In this document: positions 24,987-33,291 of the stretch, piece by piece | Position numbering within the stretch: the first letter of the stretch is position 1 | Layout of the letters: each line of letters starts with the position of its first letter | Assembly: GCA_050694215.1 (NCBI GenBank) | Contig: JBOGXB010000010.1 | Span: forward strand, 1 to 40,757 | DNA: 40,757 bases | Direction of reading: 5' to 3' | From: JBOGXB01 sp050694215 | GTDB taxonomy: Bacteria; Actinomycetota; CADDZG01; WHSQ01 | Position numbers and translations under genes: made by a program | The notes under the pieces: generated by a model | Told to the model about the DNA's origin: nothing | Seen by the model: the letters and a program-made list of their open reading frames with translations, nothing else | Database searches by the model: none

Positions 24987-26366
24987 TCAGCCGGTCAGCA
25001 TCTCGTGCAGCTTTCCGACGTGCTCCAGCTCTTCGAGGCCCCAGATCATCTCGGCGGCAAGCCGCGCTCGATCGTGATCGATCGCTAGCTCTGCACACTC
25101 GAAGAACTTCCTCTCGAGCTGCTCGCGAGACATCGGTTTATTGGGGTGGCCGGTTGCGAAGGACTCGAGCTTTTCCAGGACGCGTCCGTCCTTGAGACGA
25201 ATGGTGATGCGGGTGTCCAGATGCTGGAAGCCTCGCGCGTCGATCTCCGGATCAACGACGTGATGACATCTTTTCATCATGGTCTGCACCTCTGGGAGAC
25301 GAACGACCTGATCTCTGAACTCCTCGATGCCGACCTTGCGGCGGAGTATGGCGATAGCCAGGAGGAAGGGGAACGAGAACTTGGCCTCCAGGGCAGTCTG
25401 GGGCAGCGCGTGGATGAGTGCGTTGGGCATCGCCGAGTTCGTGCCGGCGATCGCCTCCTCGACATCTCCTGGACGCACGTCGTGCTCGCGGACCACCTCG
25501 AGTACCGCGTCCTGCCCAGGGTGCGACAGTGAACCGGACGGGTAAGGCTTGATGGAGATCCCGGGGTCCTCGAAGAAGAAGGGGGCACCCAACTTGCCGT
25601 CGATGCGCGCCGGTTCGTACCCGTCGCTCGAGGCAGCGTAGAGCCCTCGCTTGGCCTCGAGGATGTTCTTGGCTGCCGTGAAGCCGTCCGCCCCGAGGCG
25701 GGCGGCGAAGACTCCGGCTTCGGCGGCCCGGCCGGCGTGTAGGGGCTTCGTCATGGTCCCGAAATTCTCCCGGTATCCGCCCGACAGCGAGGCCGCTATC
25801 CCAATGGATTGGAGTAGCTGGTCCCGTGATAGGCGCAGCAGCTTTCCCGCACTGGCCACGGCTCCGATTGCACCGAAGGTGCCGGTCGAGTGAAATCCCT
25901 TCTGGTAGTGGCGTGGGTTCGACGCGTCCGCCGTCCGACAGGCCACCTCCACGCCTGCGACGTAAGCCGTCAAGAGGTCGCGGCCGGTTGCACCGACCAG
26001 CTCCGCAATGGCCGAGCCCGCACCCAACGTGGGGGTAGTGGGATGGGTCAGAAGTCCATATACGCTGTCGGGATTGGTCGACAGCTGGGTGTCGTCGTAG
26101 TCCATCGCGTGCATCGCGAGGCCGTTGACAAGCGCAGCGATCTCAGCCGACGAGCGCAGCTGAGTTCCGAAAATGACGACCTCCTCCGCGCAGGAGACAC
26201 GCTCTGCATAGCGGCGCATGATGCCATGCCCCTCTTCGTCGTGGCCGCTGAGCGCCAAGCCATAGCCATCCAGTATGTGCTCGATCGCGGTCGCCCTGAC
26301 TCCCTCAGGTATGTCCTCGTACTCGAGGTCCAGCACGAAATCTGCGACGTACTCAGTGAGAGACAT
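24987..26366 (-). CDS. MmgE/PrpD family protein (2-methylcitrate dehydratase-like), copy 2
   Basis: A 459-residue MmgE/PrpD protein, only distantly similar to the copy at 20356. It has the AIEHILDGYGLALSG opening, NGLAMHAMDYDDTQ, GFHSTGTFGAIGA and YPSGSLSHPGQDA. ATG 26366 is chosen because GGGGAGGGG precedes it; the frame extends upstream to 26456 without family similarity. It is followed by tctB after 30 bases, so dehydratase and transporter are co-expressed. Two non-identical dehydratases flanking one transporter suggest two successive dehydration or decarboxylation steps or two stereoisomers (inference). Confidence 0.88.
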   Translation of the reverse strand: MSLTEYVADFVLDLEYEDIPEGVRATAIEHILDGYGLALSGHDEEGHGIMRRYAERVSCAEEVVIFGTQLRSSAEIAALVNGLAMHAMDYDDTQLSTNPDSVYGLLTHPTTPTLGAGSAIAELVGATGRDLLTAYVAGVEVACRTADASNPRHYQKGFHSTGTFGAIGAVASAGKLLRLSRDQLLQSIGIAASLSGGYRENFGTMTKPLHAGRAAEAGVFAARLGADGFTAAKNILEAKRGLYAASSDGYEPARIDGKLGAPFFFEDPGISIKPYPSGSLSHPGQDAVLEVVREHDVRPGDVEEAIAGTNSAMPNALIHALPQTALEAKFSFPFLLAIAILRRKVGIEEFRDQVVRLPEVQTMMKRCHHVVDPEIDARGFQHLDTRITIRLKDGRVLEKLESFATGHPNKPMSREQLERKFFECAELAIDHDRARLAAEMIWGLEELEHVGKLHEMLTG

Positions 26367-26385
26367 CCCTACCCCTCCCCCTCGG

Positions 26386-27474
26386 TTACGCGACCGGGAC
26401 TTCCGTACATGCCTGTGCGATGGCAGTTCCCATTTCATGAGTGGAAGCGTCACCACCGATATCGGGCGTCAGGTACTTCCCCTCGGCGATCGTCTGATCG
26501 ACCGCCTTCTCGATGCGCTGTGCCGCGCGCGCAAGACCTTCTTCCTGGTGTCTCATGGCGAGCCAATCCAGCAGCATCTTGGTCGACATGATCATTGCGT
26601 ACGGGTTGGCCACAAGCTTGCCCGCGATGTCGGGGGCCGAGCCGTGAGTAGCTTGTGCCATGGCCTTGTCGTCGCCGGCACTGAGGCCCGGTGCCATGCC
26701 CAAGCCTCCGACAAGACCGGCCGCCTGATCGGACAGGATGTCACCGAAGAGGTTCGTGCACAGCACGACGTCGAATTCCTGTGGTCGCACCACGAGATGC
26801 ATGGCGAAGGTGTCGACTTGAAAGTCGTCCAGCTCGATGTCCGGGTAGCCCCGGGCAACGCTCTCAACTGCTTCCATGAACAGTCCGTCCGTGAGCTTGA
26901 ACACGGTGCGCTTGTGGATGGCGGTTACACACTTCTTGCGATCCCTCTGGCGGGCTGCGCTGAAAGCCGCGTGGGCGATGCGTTCAGACTGCCTGCGCGT
27001 GATCACCCTGACGCTGAACGCACTGTCGTCATTCGGTTGGAATTCACCACATCCGGCAACCATGTTGCGATCGGGCTGGAACCCCTCGTTGTTCTCGCGG
27101 ACTATGAGCACGTCGACATTTTCGTGCACTTGTGGCAGATCCGGGTGTGACTTAGCGGGACGCAAGTTGGCGAAGAGATCGAAGCGTTTCCGGATGATTG
27201 GGTGCGGATTCACGCACTCCGAGCGGTCCTTGGGATAAGCGGCATAACCGATCGGGCCGAGCAGGAAACCGTGCATTTCCTGAAGACCCTCGAGCGTCTC
27301 GGAGGGCAGCGTGTGCCCATGCTCAAGATAGCTAGTCCACCCCACTGGGAAGTCAAGAAGCGCGACATCAAGGCCTGGTTCCGGCGTGACGGCCGCCCTT
27401 ATCGCGGCAACCGCTTCGGGGACGATCTCGTGCCCGATGTCATCCCCTTGCATTACGCCGATGCTCAGCCGCAT
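26386..27474 (-). CDS. Isocitrate/isopropylmalate dehydrogenase-like protein, catalytic Tyr position altered
   Basis: A 362-residue beta-decarboxylating dehydrogenase. Landmarks are GDDIGHEIVPE, VRENNEGF (125-132), Lys188 (AIHKRTVF), the metal-binding Asp residues in NLFGDILSDQ, and HGSAPDIAGK. Where active members have Tyr after REN-x-EG-x, this protein has Gln133. It also reads GDD for the usual GDG. The yeast IDH1 regulatory subunit has a Phe at this Tyr, so a reduced, regulatory or different activity is possible. ATG 27474 gives the usual family start; a GTG at 27495 would add seven residues. It lies 19 bases before the MmgE/PrpD gene, heading the operon. Confidence 0.86.
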   Translation of the reverse strand: MRLSIGVMQGDDIGHEIVPEAVAAIRAAVTPEPGLDVALLDFPVGWTSYLEHGHTLPSETLEGLQEMHGFLLGPIGYAAYPKDRSECVNPHPIIRKRFDLFANLRPAKSHPDLPQVHENVDVLIVRENNEGFQPDRNMVAGCGEFQPNDDSAFSVRVITRRQSERIAHAAFSAARQRDRKKCVTAIHKRTVFKLTDGLFMEAVESVARGYPDIELDDFQVDTFAMHLVVRPQEFDVVLCTNLFGDILSDQAAGLVGGLGMAPGLSAGDDKAMAQATHGSAPDIAGKLVANPYAMIMSTKMLLDWLAMRHQEEGLARAAQRIEKAVDQTIAEGKYLTPDIGGDASTHEMGTAIAQACTEVPVA

Positions 27475-27574
27475 CGGACCTGTACGCGTTTCCACCGGAG
27501 GTCGCGCGTTCGCCGCACCCCGCGACCCACGGGCACTGGTTGCATCGTCTGAATCCCCCCAGTCCCAACATGTG

Positions 27575-27589
27575 TTCCACGATGCGGAA
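27575..27589 (-). promoter_or_regulatory. Possible IclR-type operator upstream of the dehydrogenase operon
   Basis: TTCCACGATGCGGAA has TTCC...GGAA arms around a near-palindromic core, similar to sites bound by IclR-family regulators. It lies about 100 bases upstream of the dehydrogenase start and next to the IclR gene. Single copy; tentative. Confidence 0.35.
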
Positions 27590-27631
27590 AGACGTTCTGT
27601 AACTTAGAAAATCTACCCGAGAATGGTCCGA

Positions 27632-28423
27632 TCAACCCCACCGCTCTTTGTCGCCGGAACCGAGGTTGACGGAGATCTCGTGCGCGGCCTCCCTCGCCAG
27701 CGGCATGAGCTCGACAAGTCGCTTCCGGCTCAGTCGGCTGCTCGGCCCGGTAACGCTGAGTGCGGCAATGACGGCACCGGTGTGGTTGGCGACCGGGACG
27801 GCGAGCGTCGATATCCCGGGGACGCGCTCCCCGAGAGAAAGGGCGTACCCCCTCTTACGCGTGCGCGCCAGTTCGATCCGCAGCTTGTGGGGATCGGTGA
27901 TCGTGCGCGGCGTCGCGGGCTCGAGCTTGCCCGACAGCACCTCTTCCCAAAGCTCGGATGAGCTGTAAGCGAGGAGCACCTTGCCGGGGGCGCCTAGGTA
28001 GATGGGGATCGGGATTCCGATCTCTGTGTAGATCCGACGAAGGGGTTGCGTGCTCTCGATCTGGTCCAGGACAGTCCTCGTCGTCGGCCCGAGGCGAGCA
28101 TGCAGCCCGACGGTTTCGTCGCACCGATCGCGAAGTCGAGGCATGATCGCCTTCGCCGTCTTTTCGAGGTTGACGTGATGGAAGGCAACCTCCGCGAGCC
28201 GGAGAACATGCGGACCGAGCGCATAGTCCGTGCTGCTGGGCAGCTGCTGCACGAGCTCATTTCGCCGCAGGGTGACGAGCAGTCGGTGCACCGTGCTGCG
28301 CTTTAGCCCTGTGATGCGAGCGATCTCCGAAACCCCCAGTGCGGAGCGCTCGGCGGTGAAGGCGTCCAGGATTGCAACGGCCCGATCAAAAGACTGGACG
28401 GTCTTCGGACGGTCCTCGGGCAT
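27632..28423 (-). CDS. IclR-family transcriptional regulator
   Basis: A 263-residue regulator. The N-terminal winged helix-turn-helix is GVSEIARITGLKRSTVHRLLVTL. The C-terminal IclR effector domain includes GIPIPIYLGAPGKVLLAY and GERVPGISTLAVPVANHTGAV. Such proteins sense small organic acids and control adjacent catabolic operons. ATG 28423 is preceded by GGAAGGA. It is divergent from the SDR/tartrate-dehydrogenase operon and upstream of the dehydrogenase-PrpD-Tct operon, well placed to control both. Confidence 0.92.
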   Translation of the reverse strand: MPEDRPKTVQSFDRAVAILDAFTAERSALGVSEIARITGLKRSTVHRLLVTLRRNELVQQLPSSTDYALGPHVLRLAEVAFHHVNLEKTAKAIMPRLRDRCDETVGLHARLGPTTRTVLDQIESTQPLRRIYTEIGIPIPIYLGAPGKVLLAYSSSELWEEVLSGKLEPATPRTITDPHKLRIELARTRKRGYALSLGERVPGISTLAVPVANHTGAVIAALSVTGPSSRLSRKRLVELMPLAREAAHEISVNLGSGDKERWG

Positions 28424-28533
28424 GCGGGAACATCCTTCCGTTTGGCAGCCGACCCACCTGCGGTTCACTATCATACGAATGCCGGATCACGGCTAAGGAT
28501 GCTTGCTCGCGATACGAAAGTCGGAGCGGAGCA
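28424..28533. promoter_or_regulatory. Divergent promoter region between iclR-type and SDR genes
   Basis: This 110-base gap separates two divergent starts. ATACGAA occurs twice on the plus strand, at 28474-28480 and 28512-28518, and could be part of a repeated regulator site. No clear -35/-10 pair was recognised. Confidence 0.3.
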
Positions 28534-29286
28534 ATGATCGACGATAATGACAGCTATCCAAGCGCGCCGGTCGCGGTCGTCACCGGTGCAGGACGCAACA
28601 TCGGGCGAGCCATCGCCCTGAAGCTGGCCGCGGCGGGGGCGGATGTTGCACTCATCGTCCGAAACAACCGCGACGAGGCCGAAAGCGTGGCTAAGGAAGT
28701 GGAGGCGTTGGGTCGACGTGCAATGGTCGGACTCGCAGATGTCCGAGACGAACAGGCTATTGCCCGGATCGCGGACGAAACGCGCAGCTCCCTGGGACCT
28801 CCAACCGTGCTCGTCAACAACGCCGCGGTGCGTCGCGAAGCGCCGTTCCTCGAGATTTCATGGTCCGAGTGGCGGGAGATCACGGGCATCACCCTCGACG
28901 GTGCCTTCGTATGCAGCAAGCAGGTGTTGCCCCACATGCTCGAGGCGGGCTGGGGCAGGATCGTGATGATCGCGGGGCTCACGGGCCAAACCGGCGCGAC
29001 GCACCGAGCTCACGTCGTCGCAGGTAAGGCAGGACTCATCGGGCTGACCAAGGCCCTCGCTCTCGAGTACGCAGCGCACAACATCACGGTGAACGCCATC
29101 TCCCCTGGACTGATCGATACGACGCGCTCGAGTGACAAACCCAAGCACCACGCGGAGCGGAGTGTCCCAGTCGGACGGCTCGGCCTTCCCGAGGACGTCG
29201 CGTCGATGGTCCGCTACCTCGTCTCCGAAGAGGCCGCGTTCGTAACGGGACAGACGTTGAACGTCAATGGAGGCCTTCTGTTGTGA
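28534..29286 (+). CDS. Short-chain dehydrogenase/reductase fold protein lacking the catalytic Ser and Tyr
   Basis: A 250-residue SDR. The cofactor motif is TGAGRNIGRA, NNAA is at 95-98, and the C-terminal FVTGQTLNVNGG is standard. In the active site the usual Ser...YxxxK reads MIAGLTGQ...HVVAGK: Lys165 is kept, Val161 replaces Tyr and the Ser is gone, with His160 adjacent. It is either a subfamily using another residue or a non-classical enzyme. ATG 28534 has GGAGCGGAGC upstream. The frame also runs upstream into the divergent gene without similarity. It is co-transcribed with the tartrate/malate-type dehydrogenase. Confidence 0.85.
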   Translation: MIDDNDSYPSAPVAVVTGAGRNIGRAIALKLAAAGADVALIVRNNRDEAESVAKEVEALGRRAMVGLADVRDEQAIARIADETRSSLGPPTVLVNNAAVRREAPFLEISWSEWREITGITLDGAFVCSKQVLPHMLEAGWGRIVMIAGLTGQTGATHRAHVVAGKAGLIGLTKALALEYAAHNITVNAISPGLIDTTRSSDKPKHHAERSVPVGRLGLPEDVASMVRYLVSEEAAFVTGQTLNVNGGLLL

Positions 29287-29341
29287 CACACGGAAAGAGG
29301 ATCTCGTCACGTCGCCGGAAAACCCGAAGGAGAAGAGACAC

Positions 29342-30424
29342 ATGACGGACACGATTCGGGTGGCATGCATTCCGGGGGACGGCATAGGCCCGGAGGTCGT
29401 CAGGCAGGCGCAGAGGGTTCTCGAAGCAATCGCAAAGCTCCATGGAGGCGTCGGGTTCGAATTCGTGGAGTTCCCTTGGGGCTGCGAGTACTACCTCGAA
29501 CATGGAACGATGATGCCCGAGGACGGTTTGAGCACACTTGCGGACTTCGACACCATCTTCCTCGGAGCCGTGGGCTGGCCCGGAGTGCCCGACCACATCA
29601 GCTTGTGGGGCCTTCTCCTGCCGATCCGGCGGCATTTCCAGCAGTACGTGAACGTGCGGCCCGTCAAGCTCCTCAGAGGAATGCGCAGTCCTTTGCGCGA
29701 CCGCGAACCGGGGGACATCGACTTCGTCGTCGTTCGGGAGAACTCCGAGGGCGAGTACTCCGACATGGGAGGGCGCATCCACTCCGGAACACCGCATGAG
29801 GCGGCTGTTCAGGTCAACTACTTCTCTCGAATGGGCATCTCCCGAACCGTGCGTTACGCGTTCGAGCTGGCGGTAGCGGAAGGACGCAGCGAGGTGGTCG
29901 GAGCCACAAAGTCCAACGGGATCGTCTACAGCATGCCGTTTTGGGACGATGTCTTTCGGGATGTGGCGGCGGAGTATCCCTCCATTGAGAATCGACTGGT
30001 TCTCGCCGACGCATTGGCAGCCTTCTTCGTGACACGACCACACACGTTGGACGTAGTCGTGGCGTCGAATCTTCTCGGAGACATACTGACCGACATCGGC
30101 GGCGCCATTATGGGCAGCATCGGGGTCGCTCCCGCGGCGAACCTCAATCCCGAGAAGAGATATCCCTCGATGTTCGAGCCCGTCCATGGCTCGGCTCCGG
30201 ACATCGCCGGCAAGGGAATCGGGAACCCGATCGGCCAAGTCTGGACGGCGAAGCTCCTCTTGGACTTCTTCGAGTTCGGGGAGCTCGGAGGTGTCGTGCT
30301 CGAATCAATCGAACACGCACTGTCCTCGGGTGTGACGACCCCCGATCTCGGAGGGCGAGCGACAACGGAAGAGGTCGGCGACGCGATCGTGGACCGGATC
30401 CTGAGCGGAAAAGGTTCGACCTGA
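29342..30424 (+). CDS. Tartrate/D-malate-type decarboxylating dehydrogenase (TtuC/DmlA-like)
   Basis: A 360-residue protein, the usual length for tartrate dehydrogenase and D-malate dehydrogenase. Motifs are intact: PGDGIGPEVV at 11-20, VRENSEGEYS with Tyr139, ATKSNGIVYSMPFWDD with Lys190, DILTDIGGAIMGS with the metal-binding Asp residues, and HGSAPDIAGKGIGNP. It should oxidise and decarboxylate a 2-hydroxyacid such as tartrate, D-malate or 3-isopropylmalate with NAD+. ATG 29342 has AAGGAGAAG just upstream. It is the active counterpart of the altered paralogue at 26386. Confidence 0.9.
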   Translation: MTDTIRVACIPGDGIGPEVVRQAQRVLEAIAKLHGGVGFEFVEFPWGCEYYLEHGTMMPEDGLSTLADFDTIFLGAVGWPGVPDHISLWGLLLPIRRHFQQYVNVRPVKLLRGMRSPLRDREPGDIDFVVVRENSEGEYSDMGGRIHSGTPHEAAVQVNYFSRMGISRTVRYAFELAVAEGRSEVVGATKSNGIVYSMPFWDDVFRDVAAEYPSIENRLVLADALAAFFVTRPHTLDVVVASNLLGDILTDIGGAIMGSIGVAPAANLNPEKRYPSMFEPVHGSAPDIAGKGIGNPIGQVWTAKLLLDFFEFGELGGVVLESIEHALSSGVTTPDLGGRATTEEVGDAIVDRILSGKGST

Positions 30425-30425
30425 C

Positions 30426-31160
30426 ATGCCAGAAAGATCACGCGCTCACCTCGCAGGCTTGTTCGGCCGGATCGCCGACGACTACGAGCGCGGGAGGCCC
30501 ACCTACCCAAGCGAGGCAGTCCGCTGGCTGATCGGAGACGCGCAGAGGGTCATCGACCTCGGAGCCGGAACCGGAAAACTGACGAGTGCGTTGGTCGGGC
30601 TCGTACCGGAAGTCGTGGCGGTTGAACCGCAGCTTTCGATGGTGAACCAACTCAGCCGGGCAGTAGCCGGTGCGCACGCAGTGTGTGGGAGCGCAGAACA
30701 GATACCTGTTCGGTCGCGTTGGGCAGACGCTGTTGTCGTGGCACAGGCGTTCCACTGGTTCGATCAGGAGCGTGCATTGCCCGAGATCGCTCGTGTCCTC
30801 AAACCATCTGCCCGACTCGGGCTCATCTGGAATGTCAGAGACGAATCCATCGATTGGATAGCCGAGCTCTCGCGAATCGGGACAAGGGACAACTCGGCGA
30901 AGATTCGGTCGAGTCTGAAGCAGCTACCGCACTTCCGGCCGTTCGAGATGAAGACGTATCAGATGTCACAAGTTCTTGATCGCAACACGCTCCTGGCTCA
31001 CGTGCGCTCGCGCAGCAGCGTCGCCGCGGTGGACGAAGTGGAGCGACTCAGGATAATGAAGGCAGTGGTGCAACTCTGCGAGACGCATCCAGATCTTGCC
31101 GGCAAAGCTCGTTTTGAGCTGCGCTATGAGACCCAAGCGTTTCGAGCACAGAAGCAATAA
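30426..31160 (+). CDS. Class I SAM-dependent methyltransferase
   Basis: A 244-residue methyltransferase. Motif I is VIDLGAGTGKLT near 43-54, followed by VAVEPQLSM and the AQAFHWFD motif typical of the trans-aconitate-methyltransferase-like/Methyltransf_11 group. ATG 30426 is one base after the upstream stop, so it is in the SDR/tartrate-dehydrogenase operon. Given the polycarboxylate genes around it, a carboxylic-acid methyl ester activity is conceivable, but the sequence does not prove it. Confidence 0.85.
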   Translation: MPERSRAHLAGLFGRIADDYERGRPTYPSEAVRWLIGDAQRVIDLGAGTGKLTSALVGLVPEVVAVEPQLSMVNQLSRAVAGAHAVCGSAEQIPVRSRWADAVVVAQAFHWFDQERALPEIARVLKPSARLGLIWNVRDESIDWIAELSRIGTRDNSAKIRSSLKQLPHFRPFEMKTYQMSQVLDRNTLLAHVRSRSSVAAVDEVERLRIMKAVVQLCETHPDLAGKARFELRYETQAFRAQKQ

Positions 31161-31166
31161 GGGGCT

Positions 31167-31186
31167 TGTCAAGCTCTCTTGACAAT
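31167..31186 (+). promoter_or_regulatory. Inverted repeat overlapping a TTGACA -35
   Basis: TTGTCAAG (31167-31174) and CTTGACAA (31179-31186) are perfect 8-bp arms around CTCT. The right arm contains TTGACA (31180-31185); TAAGAG at 31202-31207 is a weak -10 after 16 bases. A repressor bound here would block the promoter of the next small gene. No T-run follows, so it is not a standard terminator. Confidence 0.5.
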
Positions 31187-31241
31187 CGCCATTCCCCGAG
31201 GTAAGAGTGTGTCAGGCATTCTTTACAGAGGGGGACTCAAA

Positions 31242-31730
31242 ATGGCCGACATTCCGGGGTCGCTGCGAGAATCGCTGGAGCGGACGAAGAGCGACCCCGA
31301 GCCCCTCTCGGCGCTTGGGTCCAGCCGGCAACTCTTCAGGGAGATCTCGGCATGGCAAACCAAGCTGGTCGCTAAGGCGGTCGGCGCCGGCGCCTCGTGG
31401 GAAGACGTAGGCGCCGCCCTCGGCACGACTCGCCAGGCAGCTTGGGCACGCTTTCGTGCGGTGGCCGAATCCGACCAGGTAACGCCGATCCTCAGCCCGA
31501 AGGAGGTAGTTGCAATGAAGGAGCACGTGAATCAAGAGCTACGGTCGCTGCAGCAGAAGCTGAAGGAGTTTGACCAGACGTGGCGCGCGCGTCAAGCGGA
31601 GCTCCGCGAAAGCGCGCGAGACCTCGAACGCAAACGAGCAACCGAGCGAAAGCTGCTGCAGCAAGAGATCCGCGCGACGACCTCTGAGCTTCGAGACGAG
31701 ATCCGACGTCTGCGCGAACCGATTCCGTAA
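31242..31730 (+). CDS. Small protein with HTH-like segment and C-terminal coiled coil
   Basis: A 162-residue protein of unknown function. The middle (about 48-72) reads SWEDVGAALGTTRQAAWARF, which looks like a helix-turn-helix seen in small actinobacterial proteins. The last 70 residues are rich in Glu, Lys, Arg and Gln with heptad-like spacing, giving a probable long coiled coil. ATG 31242 is preceded by GAGGGGG; a longer frame starts at 31179 inside the promoter-like repeat. It is monocistronic and convergent with the acyl-CoA synthetase gene. It may bind DNA as a dimer and could bind the inverted repeat in front of its own gene. Confidence 0.7.
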   Translation: MADIPGSLRESLERTKSDPEPLSALGSSRQLFREISAWQTKLVAKAVGAGASWEDVGAALGTTRQAAWARFRAVAESDQVTPILSPKEVVAMKEHVNQELRSLQQKLKEFDQTWRARQAELRESARDLERKRATERKLLQQEIRATTSELRDEIRRLREPIP

Positions 31731-31759
31731 CCCGCCTTCGCACCACCAACGCATTAGAC

Positions 31760-33220
31760 CTAGTCATCGTCGGAAGCGCGCCCGGCTCGTTTGAGCAGCG
31801 TCTTTTTCACCTTGCCCATCTCGTTCCGCGGAAGTTCTTCAACCAGGCAAACCTCGCGCGGCCTCTTGTGCGGTGTGAGAAGCGTGGCGACGTGCTCGGA
31901 AAGCGTCGCTGGAGACGCGATCGTCCCTTCCCGCAGAACCACGAACGCCACTATGCGCTCACCAAGATCTGTGTCCGGCTCCCCCACCACGGCGGCCTCG
32001 GCAACGGCCTCATGTTGAAGCAAGGCTGCCTCGACCTCACCCGCTCCGACTTTGAAGCCGCCCGTCTTTATCAAGTCGGTGGCCCGGCGTCCCATGATGC
32101 GGAGGTATCCGTCCGGCGCTCTCGTGGCGAGGTCACCCGTAAAGAACCAGCCGTCGCGCATCGCCGCCGCGGTTGCATCAGACTGGTTCAGGTATCCGGT
32201 GAAGAGGTTTGGTCCACGGACTGCGACTTCGCCGATCATTTCGTCGTCGCTGACCTGAATGGTTGCCCCGTCGTCACCCACGAGCCTGACCTCGACTCCT
32301 GGCAGGGAGGGGCCTACATAGCCGGCGCGACGATCACCGGAGGCGCGCACCGCACAGTTCATGATCGTCTCGGTAAGTCCGTAGCGCTCGACGATCCGCC
32401 GGGAAGTCGCTCGCTCAATGCGCGCGTGATCGCGCACGGGAAGGTGAGCCGATCCCGACACGAGCAAGCGGGCGCGTCCAAGCGCTCGAGCCAACGACGG
32501 ATCGCGCTCCGCGGCGTTGGCCAAACGGAAGTACATGGTGGGGACCGCAAACAGCATGGTCCCCTCCTCCTCGAACTCCCGGAGCAGCTTCTCGGGGGAG
32601 AAGCGGCCGACGTGATGCAGCCGACCACCGAGTCGAAGTGGTCCCAGGACGCCGAGGACAAGGCCATGAACGTGAAATAACGGCAGTCCCTGCACGAGAA
32701 CATCGTCGGCCGTCCATTCCCACACCTCGGCGAGCGCGTCGAGGTTGGAAGTGACGGCGCGGCGCGGCAGGACTACTCCCTTGGGCAAGCCGGTCGTCCC
32801 AGACGTGTAGAGGATCAACGCGGGCGCCTCCGGACCGGCTTCGGGAGGCAGTTTGGATCCTCGGGCGGCGAGATCGATGGCAACGCGCTCGCACCGGCGG
32901 AGCGCCGGAGGAAGCTCGGTTTCCTCGGCCGCCATGATCAGCTGGGGAGCACAGTCGTCGACGATGTGCTCGAGCTCCATGGTCCCGAGACGCGGGTTGA
33001 TCGGTACCGCAGCGGCGCCCGCCGCCAGCACACCGAGAATCCCGATGCAGGTCTCTATCGTGGGTGACGCCCACACAGCCACCCGGTCGGCGCCTTGCAC
33101 TCGATCGGCCATGCCCGACACGGCGCCGATCAACTGATCGTACGAAAGAGACCCGGCCTCGAAGCGAATCGCCTCCCTGTTCGGAGGATCGAGGAACGGG
33201 GGGATCAACACCTCGCTCAT
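31760..33220 (-). CDS. AMP-dependent acyl-CoA synthetase, malonyl-CoA synthetase (MatB)-like
   Basis: A 486-residue ANL-superfamily ligase. The P-loop is YTSGTTGLPKG at 138-148, YGLTET at 280-285, and GWFFTGD at 357-363. The C-terminal domain has GRRATDLIKTGGFKV and the catalytic lysine in PRNEMGKVKK. The order SGSAHLPVRDH, RRIVERYGLTE and GPSLPGVEVR resembles malonyl/methylmalonyl-CoA synthetases. It activates a carboxylic acid to its CoA thioester using ATP. ATG 33220 is the likely start (MSEVLIPPFL); the frame extends to 33277 without similarity. A livF relic lies immediately upstream on the same strand, as expected if the gene once followed a Liv importer. Confidence 0.87.
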   Translation of the reverse strand: MSEVLIPPFLDPPNREAIRFEAGSLSYDQLIGAVSGMADRVQGADRVAVWASPTIETCIGILGVLAAGAAAVPINPRLGTMELEHIVDDCAPQLIMAAEETELPPALRRCERVAIDLAARGSKLPPEAGPEAPALILYTSGTTGLPKGVVLPRRAVTSNLDALAEVWEWTADDVLVQGLPLFHVHGLVLGVLGPLRLGGRLHHVGRFSPEKLLREFEEEGTMLFAVPTMYFRLANAAERDPSLARALGRARLLVSGSAHLPVRDHARIERATSRRIVERYGLTETIMNCAVRASGDRRAGYVGPSLPGVEVRLVGDDGATIQVSDDEMIGEVAVRGPNLFTGYLNQSDATAAAMRDGWFFTGDLATRAPDGYLRIMGRRATDLIKTGGFKVGAGEVEAALLQHEAVAEAAVVGEPDTDLGERIVAFVVLREGTIASPATLSEHVATLLTPHKRPREVCLVEELPRNEMGKVKKTLLKRAGRASDDD

Positions 33221-33291
33221 CTTCACCGAGGGTATCGCCGAACCGATCGGGCGCCGGCCACATAAAGCCACCGGCACCCGCGCCTGACTAT

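Noticed and set aside
31167..31186. Inverted repeat as an intrinsic terminator of the methyltransferase gene
   Set aside because: No T-run follows and the repeat contains a -35-like box with a gene start downstream.
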